64,000 nucleotides of DNA from an uncultured Granulosicoccus sp. (GCA_947492525.1 CANLNQ010000015.1:1-64000), one strand, 5' to 3'. Counted from the first letter of the stretch, positions 28,551 to 38,445 are shown. Program-made: numbers and translations. The notes: generated by a model from the sequence alone, not told the origin.

Positions 28551-29704
28551 TGACGGACAACACAGTGAACGACAGCGTGCAGGCACTGCAGCCGGGTGCA
28601 ACGGTTGGCGTTGTGGGTGGTGGTCAGCTGGGCCGATATTTCGTGATCGAGGCCAGGCGGCTGGGTTACCACACCTGGGTACTGGATCCGGACGAAAACG
28701 CGCCGGCCATGCAGCTGGCCGAGCACAAGCTGGTCGCAGCTTATGACGACCGGCAGGCGCTGGAGACGCTCGGCCTTGCCTGCGATGCAGTAACTGTCGA
28801 GTTCGAAAATGTGCCCGCTGAAAGCCTGCAGCAGCTGGCGCAGCATTGCCGTGTCGCGCCGGGCGCTGACAGCATTCGCATTGCTCAGGATCGTGTGCTG
28901 GAAAAGCAGACGGCGGAGCAGCATGGTCTGCAGGCGGTACCCTATGCCGCCTTGAGACAGGTCAGCGATATTGCTCCGGCTGTTGCCGCGGTCGGTTTGC
29001 CTGCCATTGTCAAGACAGCTCGGCTCGGTTACGACGGCAAGGGGCAGGTAGTCTGCAAGACGGAGTCGGACGTGCGACAGGCCTTCGCGGATCAGGGGGA
29101 AGTGGTCTGCGTGCTCGAACGTCGCATCGCCCTGGAGGCGGAGGTGTCTGTGGTTCTGGCTCGTGGTTACGACGGGGAAACCGCGGTTTTCCCGGTTGCG
29201 CAGAACGTACACGTCAATGGTGTCCTGCATACCTCTACCGTCCCGGCGAGCGTCGACGAATCGCTGGTCGAGCGTGCGCGTCACATGGCCCTGACTCTGG
29301 CAGACGGGCTCGACTATCACGGCGTGCTGGCCGTTGAGTTCTTCATCGATGCGGATTCCCGGGTCTTCTTCAATGAAATGGCGCCGCGTCCGCACAACAG
29401 TGGTCACTACACGCTCGATGCCACGCTCAGTTCGCAATTCGAGCAGCAATTGCGAGCCTTGTGCGCCTTGCCTCTGGGCAGTACGCAGCTGCTCTCGCCC
29501 GTGTGCATGCTGAATCTGCTGGGGGATACATGGACAGCCGGCGAGCCTGACTGGCAGACGCTGTTTCAACAACCGGGCGCGCATCTGCATCTGTATGGCA
29601 AGGCAGAGGCCCGGCCCGGGCGCAAGATGGGCCATGTCAACTGTCTGGCAGACACCGCTGCAGCCGGGGAGACGCTGGCCGATCTCGTCAATCGACAGTT
29701 GTAG
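28550..29704 (+). CDS. purK: N5-carboxyaminoimidazole ribonucleotide synthase
   Basis: The 384-aa ATP-grasp enzyme carboxylates AIR for PurE. It has [21 protein letters not shown], the central [12 protein letters not shown] and the ATP-site [27 protein letters not shown] at 28547 is the only alternative start. Confidence 0.97.
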   Translation: MTDNTVNDSVQALQPGATVGVVGGGQLGRYFVIEARRLGYHTWVLDPDENAPAMQLAEHKLVAAYDDRQALETLGLACDAVTVEFENVPAESLQQLAQHCRVAPGADSIRIAQDRVLEKQTAEQHGLQAVPYAALRQVSDIAPAVAAVGLPAIVKTARLGYDGKGQVVCKTESDVRQAFADQGEVVCVLERRIALEAEVSVVLARGYDGETAVFPVAQNVHVNGVLHTSTVPASVDESLVERARHMALTLADGLDYHGVLAVEFFIDADSRVFFNEMAPRPHNSGHYTLDATLSSQFEQQLRALCALPLGSTQLLSPVCMLNLLGDTWTAGEPDWQTLFQQPGAHLHLYGKAEARPGRKMGHVNCLADTAAAGETLADLVNRQL

Positions 29705-29769
29705 AACACCCGTCTCGAGAGACGCGTGAACGGGACATCGTCATGCGTGCTGTCAAAGCTGTTTTCCTT

Positions 29770-29797
29770 CTGTCCGTGACCTGAAAGTCACGGACAG
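29770..29797. repeat. Perfect 11-bp inverted repeat upstream of kdsD
   Basis: CTGTCCGTGAC and GTCACGGACAG flank a CTGAAA loop. With a 2-nt bulge the stem extends into TTTCC/GGAAA. No T-run follows on either strand. It lies 65 bp after purK and 125 bp before kdsD, so it may be an operator or an mRNA stem at the start of the capsule locus. Confidence 0.6.
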
Positions 29798-29921
29798 GAA
29801 ACAGAATTGCCGAATACTTTTATCGGCAACGCTGATCACATCATCTGCTCTGGTACGAAACTGGCAAGTGTAGCTTCGACACTTGCCTCGGGTCACTGAC
29901 CTGCGAAGAACAGATAACACG

Positions 29922-30923
29922 ATGAGCATTACTCAACTATCCACGCGATCCAACGATCATTCGTCGAGCTTCATCCCTACGGCGGTTGAATCGCTCACCA
30001 ATCAGAGTAAGGCACTGTCCACCATCGCCCAGAGACTGGGTTCGGAATTCGATGATGCGGTCAGTCTGATTCTCAGCTGCAAGGGGCGAGTGATCGTCTC
30101 GGGGATGGGCAAGTCGGGCATTGTGGGCAAGAAGATTGCCGCGACCTTTGCCTCGACGGGAACGCCCAGTTTCTATGTGCATCCCGGTGAAGCCATACAC
30201 GGCGATCTGGGCATGATCACCGCCGAAGATCTCATCGTGCTGATTTCCTACAGTGGCGAGACCGAGGAAGTCGTCAAGCTGATGCCTTCGCTGAAGTATT
30301 TCGGCAACAAGATCATCGGCATGGTCGGCTCTGACAATACAACTCTGGGGAAGCAGGCCGATGTAACCCTGAGAGTGGATATCGAGCGTGAGGCTTGTCC
30401 GAACAATCTGGCGCCAACCACCTCTGCGCTTGCCATCATGGCCCTGGGTGATGCACTGGCAGTCTGCCTGATTCGTGCCCGAGACTTCAAGCCGTCGGAC
30501 TTTGCCCAGTTTCATCCGGGCGGCATGCTGGGGCGGCGATTGCTCTCGCGCGTCGTCGATACCATGCTCACTGAAAATCTGCCGCTGATCGGTCCGCAGG
30601 AAACCGTGAGAGAGGCCATCTTCTGCATGACATCAGGTCGGCTCGGTCTGTGCATCATCGTGGAGAACGATCGTCTGCTGGGCATACTCACCGACGGTGA
30701 TCTGCGTCGTGCCTTGATCATGGACCCGACGATGCTGGACAAGCGTGTACGGGACTTCATGACACCGGTGCCGGTCACCATCTCGGCCGACGCCATGGTC
30801 AGCGAGGCAGAAACTCTCATGCGCAAATACAAGATCCGGGCGCTGATCGTGACGGGCGCACGCGAAGGCGAGGAGGATCAGGTGTGCGGCTTGATCGAGA
30901 TATTCGCCAACAACAAGGGTTGA
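29922..30923 (+). CDS. kpsF: D-arabinose-5-phosphate isomerase (KpsF/KdsD)
   Basis: The 333-aa protein has a SIS domain (ISYSGETEEVVKLMPSLK; VSGMGKSGIVGKKIAATFASTGTPSFYVHPGEAIHGDLGM) and two C-terminal CBS domains (LGLCIIVENDRLLGILTDGDLRRAL, MVSEAETLMRKYKIRALIV). It turns ribulose-5-P into A5P, the first step to Kdo, the linker sugar added by KpsS and KpsC in this locus. ATG 29922 is chosen over an upstream ATG (29883) for the family length. It opens the capsule export operon kpsF-lipoprotein-kpsM-T-E-D. Confidence 0.95.
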   Translation: MSITQLSTRSNDHSSSFIPTAVESLTNQSKALSTIAQRLGSEFDDAVSLILSCKGRVIVSGMGKSGIVGKKIAATFASTGTPSFYVHPGEAIHGDLGMITAEDLIVLISYSGETEEVVKLMPSLKYFGNKIIGMVGSDNTTLGKQADVTLRVDIEREACPNNLAPTTSALAIMALGDALAVCLIRARDFKPSDFAQFHPGGMLGRRLLSRVVDTMLTENLPLIGPQETVREAIFCMTSGRLGLCIIVENDRLLGILTDGDLRRALIMDPTMLDKRVRDFMTPVPVTISADAMVSEAETLMRKYKIRALIVTGAREGEEDQVCGLIEIFANNKG

Positions 30924-30928
30924 GACCA

Positions 30929-31480
30929 ATGAAACAGGCCATGAAGCACGACAGGCGCTGGCTGGCGCTGATGCTGCCGCTGTTGCTGGGAGCCTGTGCC
31001 AGCGGGCGAGACGATGGTCCTGCTCTGGGCGCCGCCTATGGTGGCGATGTCCAGCAACTGCTGGTGACGCCCGAGTCTGCTGATGAGCTCAGTGTCAAGG
31101 GCCTGGGCAAGGTCAAGGTCGGACGTACCTATCTGGCGGCAAGTGGTCGCACATGCCGCGAACTCAACAGAGCCGACGGCAGCGCCTTGCCACTGCGTAG
31201 TTGCCAGAAGACGTCGGGCGAGTGGTACACCACCCGCAGTATTTCAGCGCCGGGTCATTCGAGAGCTACTGTGCCTGTAGTGCCGGTAGCCTCGAGCGGT
31301 GAAACGGTGGAGAGAACATTGAAGGATGGCGAGTCGCTGTGGACCTTTTCATCCAGAGTGACGGGCAGTCCGCTGAACTGGAAACGCATAGCGGCGGACA
31401 ACGATCTGTCGGATGTGGACAAGGTCAGGCCCGGTCAAGTGCTGCAGGTGGAACTCTCCTTGCTGAAGGACGCGCCCTGA
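30929..31480 (+). CDS. Lipoprotein with C-terminal LysM-like domain
   Basis: The 183-aa precursor has a lipobox LLGAC near residues 20-24 after a KHDRRWLALMLPLL signal. A central segment (LGKVKVGRTYLAASGRTCRELNRADG-PLRSC) holds two cysteines, and the C-terminal 60 residues (VERTLKDGESLWTFSSRVTGSPLNWKRIAADNDLSDVDKVRPGQVLQV) look like a LysM/peptidoglycan-binding fold. It lies 5 bp after kpsF and 1 bp before kpsM, so it is probably an accessory protein of the capsule export machine. That role is inference. Confidence 0.75.
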   Translation: MKQAMKHDRRWLALMLPLLLGACASGRDDGPALGAAYGGDVQQLLVTPESADELSVKGLGKVKVGRTYLAASGRTCRELNRADGSALPLRSCQKTSGEWYTTRSISAPGHSRATVPVVPVASSGETVERTLKDGESLWTFSSRVTGSPLNWKRIAADNDLSDVDKVRPGQVLQVELSLLKDAP

Positions 31481-31481
31481 C

Positions 31482-32390
31482 ATGTCGCGAGAGGTCTCGC
31501 TGGAATCCACAGGCGAGGGGCAGGGTTTCGACTCCGGCATGGGGGCGAGCGCCGCAGAGGCGCAGCCAGGCGATGCATCGCCATTGGAAAAAAGCATCGA
31601 ATGGTCTGACATCAAGGGCGCCCTGGTAACGCAGTCCAGAGTCATTCATGCGCTGATCATGCGTGAGACACTCAGTCGCTACGGTGATCACAAGCTCGGA
31701 TTCCTGTGGGCCATTCTCGAACCACTGCTGATGGTGACGATGATCGCCAGTGTGGTGTCTCTCATGCGTGGCAACTCATCGGAAAGCATGCCGTTGGTGC
31801 CGTTCATGATTACCGGCTTTGTACCGTTCTTCATGTTCAGAAACACCATGAACCAGCTGAAGAATGCGGTCGCGTCGAATCGGCGCCTGCTGGGTTTCCC
31901 GCAGGTAACGACCTTCGATGCGATCGTCGCCAGAGTGCTGCTTGAGGGTGGCGTGCTGCTGTCCGTTTTCGTTTTCATGCTCAGCATGGCCTACCTGATC
32001 GGATTCGAATTTCGTGTTGAGAACCCCTTGGGCGTCCTCGTCGTCTGTCTCTGTCTGTTGTTGCTGGGTACCGGGATAGGCTTCGTTCTTGCAACACTGA
32101 TACCTGTCATGCCGTCGGTAGGGCAGGTGTCCAGTCTGATCTTCGGTCGTCCCATGATGGTGACCTCCGGACTGTTCTTCACTGCCGAGTCTGTTCCCGA
32201 ACCCTTTCGAGGCTGGTTGTTGTACAACCCGATTCTTCACTTGATGGAGCTGATGCGTTCCTATTTCTTCTACGAGTTCGAAAGTCCACACGGTAGCTGG
32301 TTCTATGCAGGCAGCTGGGTGGTGGGTACATTCACCTTTGGCCTGTTGATTCATCAGGCGTTGAGGCGACGTGCGATTGTCGGCCTGTAG
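31482..32390 (+). CDS. kpsM: Capsule polysaccharide ABC-transporter permease (KpsM)
   Basis: The 302-aa membrane protein has about six transmembrane segments from residue 70 on, preceded by an unusually long hydrophilic, Ser/Gly-rich N-terminus. ALIMRETLSRYGDHKLGFLWAILEP is the conserved ABC2-type start. It forms the inner-membrane channel with KpsT and exports the lipid-linked polymer. Confidence 0.93.
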   Translation: MSREVSLESTGEGQGFDSGMGASAAEAQPGDASPLEKSIEWSDIKGALVTQSRVIHALIMRETLSRYGDHKLGFLWAILEPLLMVTMIASVVSLMRGNSSESMPLVPFMITGFVPFFMFRNTMNQLKNAVASNRRLLGFPQVTTFDAIVARVLLEGGVLLSVFVFMLSMAYLIGFEFRVENPLGVLVVCLCLLLLGTGIGFVLATLIPVMPSVGQVSSLIFGRPMMVTSGLFFTAESVPEPFRGWLLYNPILHLMELMRSYFFYEFESPHGSWFYAGSWVVGTFTFGLLIHQALRRRAIVGL

Positions 32391-32408
32391 AGGGCGGCGA
32401 AGTCGATC

Positions 32409-33071
32409 ATGATCAGGTTGCAGAACGTCAGCAAGCGCTACAAGACGGCGGCGGGGATTCGTACGATCCTGGACGATGTCAGCATCACCTTTCCCAAGGG
32501 GCACAGCGTTGGCATCCTGGGGATGAATGGGGCCGGAAAGTCCACGCTGATCCGCATCATCGGAGATGCCGAACCTGCCGATTCGGGGCGCATCATCCGT
32601 GATTGCAAGGTGTCCTGGCCTTTGGGGTTTACCGGTGGTTTTCAGTCGAACATGACGGCGCGCGAGAACGCACGCTTCGTGGCCAGGATCTACGGGGAAA
32701 GTACCGATTACGTGGAGCAGTTTACCGAGGAGTTTGCCGAGCTTGGAAAGTACTTCGATGTGCCGCTGCGCAGTTACTCTGCCGGCATGCGTGGTCGATT
32801 TGCCTTCTCGGTCAGCCTGGCTTGCAATTTCGAGTACTACCTGGTGGATGAAGCACTGGAAACCGGTGATGCCAGATACCGGGAGAAGTTCCGCAGAGCC
32901 TTTGAAGAGCGGCGGGAACAGGCATCCATGATTCTGGTTTCCCACAATGAACAGACGATACGCCGGAACTGCGATATGGCCGCCATTCTGTATGACGGAA
33001 AGATAGAGATGTATGACGATCTGAAGGAAGCGATGCGCTTCTACAAGTTACTACAGACCAGAGCGGCCTGA
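32409..33071 (+). CDS. kpsT: Capsule polysaccharide ABC-transporter ATPase (KpsT)
   Basis: The 220-aa ATPase has Walker A GMNGAGKST, the signature YSAGMRGR and Walker B with YYLVDEALETGD, and ends after ILVSHNEQTIRRNCD (H-loop). It lies 18 bp after kpsM. The stop is 3 bp before the kpsE ATG. Confidence 0.95.
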   Translation: MIRLQNVSKRYKTAAGIRTILDDVSITFPKGHSVGILGMNGAGKSTLIRIIGDAEPADSGRIIRDCKVSWPLGFTGGFQSNMTARENARFVARIYGESTDYVEQFTEEFAELGKYFDVPLRSYSAGMRGRFAFSVSLACNFEYYLVDEALETGDARYREKFRRAFEERREQASMILVSHNEQTIRRNCDMAAILYDGKIEMYDDLKEAMRFYKLLQTRAA

Positions 33072-33074
33072 TTG

Positions 33075-34163
33075 ATGAACGCTATCCTGCGAAGCCTGTT
33101 GACTGTTGTCGGAGTGCCAACACTGCTGGCAATCGTGTACTTCGGTTTCATTGCCTCCGATGTCTATGTGTCCGAGGCTCGATTTGCCATAAAGTCTGCC
33201 AAGAGCGGTGGTACGTCAAGTGGTCTGGAAGCCATCATCAGTACGCCGATCGTGTCAACGGGTGACAAGGAGGGACTGGTCGTCACCGATTACACGGCAT
33301 CGCAGGACATGATGCTCAAGGTGCAGAATGAGCTCGATATTCGGGCGCATTTCAGTGATTCTTCCATCGATGCCTTGTCTCGCTTGCCGGCGGAGGCCAC
33401 CGTCGAGCACATGCTCGATTACTTTCGTCGTCATGTACACGTCATGCGTGATTCGCAAAGCGATGTCATCACGTTGAAGACACGTGCCTACGATCCGGAG
33501 ATGGCCAGGCAGATTGCCGAGCTTGTGATCAAACTGAACGAACAGCTGGTCAACGACATGTCCAGCCGCATGGAAGAGGATGCGCTGAAGACAGCTCGGG
33601 ACGAGGTAGCCCTGGCCGAGGAAAAGGTCAAGCAGGCCAGTGCATCGGTCACTGCCTTCCGCCGTAGCAGTTCCTCACTCAATCCCGCCGCTGAATCCAG
33701 CGCCTTGCTGGGCATCGTGTCGGGTCTGGAGACGCGGCTTATCGAAGCCCGTACCCTGCTCAGCGAGAAATCCGCCTACATGAGAGAGGACTCGCCGGAT
33801 GTGGTGAGTCTGAAGAACAAGATCCGCGCGTTGTCACGTCAGATGGCCTTGGAGAAAGGGCGTCTGGCGGGTGAAAGCGAATTCGAGATGGGGGGCTTGA
33901 TCGAGACCTATCAGCCTCTGATTCTGGATCAGGAGCTGGCTCGGCAGCAATACGCATCTGCCTTGAGTTCGCTGGAGCTGGCGCGGATAGAAGCGCAACG
34001 CAAGAAACAGTATCTGGTGACCTTCATTCAACCAAGTCTGCCGGAAGAGGCCGTGGAACCCCATCGCCTGAACCGCATTCTGACGGTCATGATCTTCTCG
34101 TTTCTGGCTTATCTGATCGGGGGATTGATGTGGTCAGCCCTGAAGGATCATATCGGCCGCTAG
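33075..34163 (+). CDS. kpsE: Capsule export inner-membrane protein (KpsE family)
   Basis: The 362-aa protein has one N-terminal membrane segment (about residues 4-24), a long periplasmic helical region with coiled coil (DEVALAEEKVKQASASVTAFRRSSSSL, residues about 175-200) and a C-terminal membrane segment (about 335-355). This is the layout of polysaccharide co-polymerase/KpsE proteins linking the ABC exporter to KpsD. ATG 33075 is preferred over the adjacent TTG 33072. Confidence 0.92.
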   Translation: MNAILRSLLTVVGVPTLLAIVYFGFIASDVYVSEARFAIKSAKSGGTSSGLEAIISTPIVSTGDKEGLVVTDYTASQDMMLKVQNELDIRAHFSDSSIDALSRLPAEATVEHMLDYFRRHVHVMRDSQSDVITLKTRAYDPEMARQIAELVIKLNEQLVNDMSSRMEEDALKTARDEVALAEEKVKQASASVTAFRRSSSSLNPAAESSALLGIVSGLETRLIEARTLLSEKSAYMREDSPDVVSLKNKIRALSRQMALEKGRLAGESEFEMGGLIETYQPLILDQELARQQYASALSSLELARIEAQRKKQYLVTFIQPSLPEEAVEPHRLNRILTVMIFSFLAYLIGGLMWSALKDHIGR

Positions 34164-34313
34164 TCAGAATCCGGCAAACAGGCCGCACCCATACCGGCAA
34201 GCCGCTGCTTGGTAGGGAGGCAGGGTCTGGCGGCATGCAAATTGCGATGCAGAACACATTGACGATTCAGGGGTGGACTCTGAACGAAACCAATCAATGC
34301 CCAAGGCGAATAC

Positions 34314-35972
34314 GTGAACAGAATCCATAAACTCTCTGCCTGTCTCCTGTTGCTGTCGTTGCTGCAGGCACCTGCCTCGCAGGCTCAGTCGCTGGATGCT
34401 GCCGGTGCCCAGGCGGAGCAGGCCGATCTGTCTGCAGTCGGGCTACTCAATGAGCAGCAGCATCAGAACGCCCTGTTGAGTCATGACTTGCCGGAGCCCT
34501 TCGGCAGCAATCTGTTTACTGGCGGATTCAGTGATAGCAGGGAAGATGGTCTCAATCCCGGCTATGTGATACAGCCCGGTGACAGAGTCAGCGTGCGGAT
34601 CTGGGGCGCGATCGAATACAATGAAAGTCAGGAAGTGGATCCTCGCGGCAACATCTTCCTGCCTTCGGTCGGACCGGTATTGGTGGGTGGCGTCAAGAAC
34701 AGCGATCTCAATGCACGGGTTTCGCAGGCGGTTTCCACGGTCTTCATCGACAACGTCAAGGTCTATACCAGTCTGGACAGCTCTCAGCCTGTGGCCGTCT
34801 TCGTGACCGGCAATGTCATGGCCCCGGGGCGCTATGCCGGTATACCGTCGAATTCCATCCTGTATTACATCGACAAGGCGGGTGGCATCGATCCGGTCAA
34901 GGGAAGCTACCGCAAGATCGATCTGTTGCGTGCTGGCCGTGTGATCGAGAGTGTCGATCTGTATGAGTTCATCCGGGATGGAAAGCTGGTCAATGTACAG
35001 TTCAAGGATGGCGATACCATCCTGGTGAAGGAGCGGGGTGATGCCGTGTCGGTGTCAGGTGATGTCGTGGATACGGCCCTGTTCGAATTGCTGGGTACGA
35101 AGGCCAGCGGCAGGGAAGTCATGAACATGGCGCGTTTGCTGCCCGGTGTCAGCTATGCCGGTATCTCCGGTATACGCAACAACAAGCCATACTCGGACTA
35201 CATGCCCATCGACGAATTCGAGAGTGTCTCGGTCTCGGATGGTGACCTCATCAGTTTCCGGGCCGATCAGCATGACAGCGTCATTGTCGTGGATGTCGAA
35301 GGTTCGCATCTGGGACCTTCCAGGTTTGCCGTGCCCCGTAACACGCATCTGCAGGAGTTGCTCGACTTCATCGAAGTGGATCCGCAGCTGACCGATCTGA
35401 GCGCCATCTCGCTCAAACGTCAGAGTGTTGCCATGAGACAGAAGGAGGCGCTGCGCGAGAGCCTCAAGCGACTGGAAGCCAGATACCTGACCGCCTCTTC
35501 GCAAACGGATGAGGAATCTGCCATCAGGGCTCAGGAGGCGCAACTGATCAGCCAATTCGTGATGAACGCCAGGCAGGCCGAACCCAGCGGTCGCATGGTG
35601 GTGGCCAGAAAAGGCAAGGTTGCCAATGTATTGCTGCAATCAGGGGATACCATCACCATTCCCGGTGTTTCCGATTCGGTACTGCTCAGCGGTGAAGTGC
35701 TCGTTTCGCAGGCCATACTCTACGAGAAGGGGCTGCGGGCGCTGGACTACATCGAGCGATCAGGCGGATTCAGCCAACAGGCACTGACGAAGCGGCTGGT
35801 TGTTCTGCATGCCAACGGGGAAGTGAGTAGCGGCAAGAATCCGCTGGTGCTGGCAGGTGATGAGATCATCGTTCTGCCGAAGGTGCCCACGAAGAACCTG
35901 CAGCTTGCGTCAACCATCGTTGACATTCTCTACAAGATCGCCATTGCAGCTTCGGTTGCAGTGCAACTCTAG
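34314..35972 (+). CDS. kpsD: Outer-membrane polysaccharide export protein (KpsD/Wza-like, SLBB)
   Basis: The 552-aa precursor starts with GTG and a signal peptide cleaved near PASQAQS (about residue 24). A Poly_export domain (YVIQPGDRVSVRIWGAIEYNESQEVDPRGNIFLPSVGPV) is followed by SLBB-type domains (PVAVFVTGNVMAPGRYAGIPSNSILYYIDKAGGI, SVLLSGEVLVSQ). It forms the outer-membrane exit of the capsule system. A 150-bp gap with no clear promoter separates it from kpsE. Confidence 0.93.
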   Translation: MNRIHKLSACLLLLSLLQAPASQAQSLDAAGAQAEQADLSAVGLLNEQQHQNALLSHDLPEPFGSNLFTGGFSDSREDGLNPGYVIQPGDRVSVRIWGAIEYNESQEVDPRGNIFLPSVGPVLVGGVKNSDLNARVSQAVSTVFIDNVKVYTSLDSSQPVAVFVTGNVMAPGRYAGIPSNSILYYIDKAGGIDPVKGSYRKIDLLRAGRVIESVDLYEFIRDGKLVNVQFKDGDTILVKERGDAVSVSGDVVDTALFELLGTKASGREVMNMARLLPGVSYAGISGIRNNKPYSDYMPIDEFESVSVSDGDLISFRADQHDSVIVVDVEGSHLGPSRFAVPRNTHLQELLDFIEVDPQLTDLSAISLKRQSVAMRQKEALRESLKRLEARYLTASSQTDEESAIRAQEAQLISQFVMNARQAEPSGRMVVARKGKVANVLLQSGDTITIPGVSDSVLLSGEVLVSQAILYEKGLRALDYIERSGGFSQQALTKRLVVLHANGEVSSGKNPLVLAGDEIIVLPKVPTKNLQLASTIVDILYKIAIAASVAVQL

Positions 35973-35991
35973 GTCAGGAAAAAAAACGCAC

Positions 35992-36672
35992 ATGAATGGC
36001 ACGTCTGCGGTATACAGCGACGACAAGAGCGCTGCTCATCCTGTTTCTCTGTTTCAATTCTGGGACAACGATATTCCCGACGCGGTAGCGGAGCTGACCC
36101 AGGGCGTCGCCAAGGTCAATGCCGCGCTGGATTACATTCTGTTCGATGATGACAGCGCTACCGATTTCATCCGAAACGAGTTCGGCGCCGAGGTCGTCAA
36201 GCTGTATGGCAGTTGCGCCATTCCGGCCATGCGAGCAGATCTCTTTCGCTATTGCTTCCTCGCTCGCCGTGGCGGCATTTACATCGATGCTGATTTTCCT
36301 GCCGTATCGAGTCTGCAACCCATGGTGCTGGCCGACTGGAAAGGCTGTCTCTATCAGCGGGAGAGAGGGCTTACCAACAGCATGATGTATTTTCGCGAAG
36401 CGGACAATCCGCTGGCCGAAAAGATACTGGAAGAGGCGCTATACAATATTTCCAATCGTACGTCGAACAATGTCTGGCAGGTCACCGGGCCGAATGTGCT
36501 GCAGACCGTTTACGCCGAAAAACGCAATCATGCGTTGTTCGACGGAATCCACTTCATGGACGAAGAAGAATTCGCCCGCTATTTCAAGCTGGCCGTCAGC
36601 CTGGATTACAAGAGCGACGACTCGCATTGGCTGGTTGCCAGGCAAAAGGGATTGAACATATTCCGGGATTAG
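35992..36672 (+). CDS. GT32-like sugar transferase (DxD)
   Basis: The 226-aa protein has the GT32-type motif RADLFRYCFLARRGGIYIDADF, with DAD at residues 99-101. It starts at 35992 after AGGAA at 35978-35982, 19 bp after kpsD, and is the last gene of the export operon. Its acceptor is unknown. It probably decorates the capsule. Confidence 0.8.
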   Translation: MNGTSAVYSDDKSAAHPVSLFQFWDNDIPDAVAELTQGVAKVNAALDYILFDDDSATDFIRNEFGAEVVKLYGSCAIPAMRADLFRYCFLARRGGIYIDADFPAVSSLQPMVLADWKGCLYQRERGLTNSMMYFREADNPLAEKILEEALYNISNRTSNNVWQVTGPNVLQTVYAEKRNHALFDGIHFMDEEEFARYFKLAVSLDYKSDDSHWLVARQKGLNIFRD

Positions 36673-36753
36673 TACGAGCGTGCGAACGCAGCACGGGATT
36701 TGTTGCTTCGAGAGTCGCACCCAGCGTGTCTGGCTCGTACGCTGGTTGACTGG

Positions 36754-36792
36754 CGAGCTGCCTGAGTGCTGCCTGAGTGCTGCCTGAGAGCT
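36754..36792. repeat. 11-bp GCTGCCTGAGT direct repeat, about three copies
   Basis: Three copies of GCTGCCTGAGT/GAGCTGCCTGAG stand in tandem (the last ends GAGAGCTGC). It is in the gap between the GT32-like gene and the convergent exported-protein gene and has no evident function. Confidence 0.6.
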
Positions 36793-36807
36793 GCTTGGTC
36801 AGCTACA

Positions 36808-36835
36808 GCAAAAGCCCCGGAACGGGGCCTGTTTC
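36808..36835 (-). terminator. Terminator of the GlyGly-CTERM gene
   Basis: On the minus strand GGCCCCG-TTC-CGGGGC is followed by TTTTGC. It lies about 40 bp after the stop of the exported protein gene. Confidence 0.75.
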
Positions 36836-36873
36836 CCTGCATTGACGGGCGTTTTCGATTCAGAACCCGTCGG

Positions 36874-38445
36874 TCAAACCTGTCCGCGGCCTTTCCTCGA
36901 ATGACGACCGGATTGCGTTCGGTACAGCCCAGGCAACAAGAGAGCGAGCAGACTCAGCCATGACAGGGAGCCTCCAGAGGAGCTTTTCCTGGACTCTGCC
37001 GTTTCCGTTTCATCCGGCTCGGAAGGTGTCGTGACCTCGGGCTCGTTGTCGGTTTCGTCCGTTTCCGGTGGAACGACTTCGTTGACTTCCGGCGGTGGTT
37101 CTACCGGGGCGTTCTGCGCATCGACGTTGGCCTGCCAATCGACACAGAAGTCACTGTCACCCGACAGCAACAGTCTCGGAAGGAGTTCTGATGAGTGCTG
37201 AGAATAGATCTCCAGAGGATCGCTTCCGGTGTCGCTGCTGATCATGATGGTATGAACAGCATTGCCGAGCAGCTCTGCAGGCAGTGTAGACTGCATTCTC
37301 GCGTCGGCATTCCAGCCACCGCTCGATTGACTCAGTGAAAGCATCATTTCAGGCTTTGCAGCGGTGCCATCCTCTCCCGGCCAATCGCTGTGGGATGCCA
37401 GGGCATATCGAAGGCTGCCATCGGCCGGTAGCGCTCCGGTACTGTATTCGATGACTGCGCTACTGGCTTGCGGAACGAGCGACAGGTCGAATCTGGCTAG
37501 CAGAGTGGAGGTCTCCGAACTGACTGTCAGATATTCGCCCTGCCGATAGGCCGATGCGGAATCGGACGGGTCGAACGCCATGATGGCCGATGCAGGTAAT
37601 GCAAGGGTGTTGTCGATACACTCGTTATTGATTATCTGCTCCCAGGAGTCATCAGCGATATACAGATTTTCCCGGTCGACTGAAACGGGTGGCGTTGTTT
37701 CCTCTGTTTCCTCTTCCCCTGTTCCTTCTTCAGTCTCTTGTTCCGTTTCTTCCCCGGTTTCTTCTCCCGTTTCACCTTCGGGGTCTGTCGAGTGATTGGG
37801 GTCAACCACGGTGCCATCACCTGTGACCACACTTGACAGTTCCCAGTTCTCGATACGGTTCGCGTTGTAGTTGACGTCTTCATAGCGATACAGGGCGATC
37901 GTATCGATGGCATGACCGATGGAACGTCCCGAGATCTCCAGAGTATGATCGCCCTGTGAGAAGTACTGGCGAATGGGATCGCCGACATGATCCACCGTCT
38001 TGGATGTCCAGGTCCAGCTTCCCAGCGTGTTCATGTAAACCTTGGTCCAGCCATCCAGCGGTTGTTCCTCGGGCACATCCACACCGGTGGCCAGCCGAAT
38101 CCAGGAATCGTTGGCTTCGGTATTGCTCTCACCGATCACAATGCGACTGCGCCAGCGGACCTGATAGTTGCCGGGCGTCTGGATTCGAAAGTGATAGGTG
38201 ATGGTACCTTTGCCTGCCGAGGACAGCGGGAACGAGTCGGGACCGGTCCATTCGAAGTAGCCGCTGCCCCGATAATCAGGTTCATCGGTTTTCAAGGCCC
38301 AGCCTTCAGGCGGCAGTGCATCCTCTACTTCGAAGAGAATGATTCCATCTTCTTCCAGATAGGTGTGATCCGGATCGGCCCAGACGGTACCTGTTGCAAG
38401 GCCGCATAGCAGTGGTATCAGGGCGCTTGCTGGTCGATGGTGCAT
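36874..38445 (-). CDS. Exported GlyGly-CTERM protein with CBM-like N-terminal domain
   Basis: The 523-aa protein has a signal peptide (PASALIPLLCGLATGTVWA, cleavage near residue 24). A CBM/malectin-like beta domain (residues about 35-195, ILFEVEDALP, FRIQTPGNYQVRWRSRI, DTIALYRYE) comes next, then a very acidic Glu/Thr linker (about residues 220-255), a second beta domain (AFDPSDSASAYRQGEYLTVSS, a DNRLRE-like style) and a Pro/Glu/Thr linker. It ends with SSSGGSLSWLSLLALLLPGLY and a basic tail. The last part is the GlyGly-CTERM tripartite signal cut by rhombosortase. It is likely surface-attached and could bind the capsule glycan (inference). It has its own terminator. Confidence 0.82.
   Translation of the reverse strand: MHHRPASALIPLLCGLATGTVWADPDHTYLEEDGIILFEVEDALPPEGWALKTDEPDYRGSGYFEWTGPDSFPLSSAGKGTITYHFRIQTPGNYQVRWRSRIVIGESNTEANDSWIRLATGVDVPEEQPLDGWTKVYMNTLGSWTWTSKTVDHVGDPIRQYFSQGDHTLEISGRSIGHAIDTIALYRYEDVNYNANRIENWELSSVVTGDGTVVDPNHSTDPEGETGEETGEETEQETEEGTGEEETEETTPPVSVDRENLYIADDSWEQIINNECIDNTLALPASAIMAFDPSDSASAYRQGEYLTVSSETSTLLARFDLSLVPQASSAVIEYSTGALPADGSLRYALASHSDWPGEDGTAAKPEMMLSLSQSSGGWNADARMQSTLPAELLGNAVHTIMISSDTGSDPLEIYSQHSSELLPRLLLSGDSDFCVDWQANVDAQNAPVEPPPEVNEVVPPETDETDNEPEVTTPSEPDETETAESRKSSSGGSLSWLSLLALLLPGLYRTQSGRHSRKGRGQV

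Noticed and set aside
29705-30000. An ops/JUMPstart (RfaH) element before the capsule genes
   Set aside because: No GGCGGTAG-type element occurs in the gap; the only structure is the dyad at 29770-29797.
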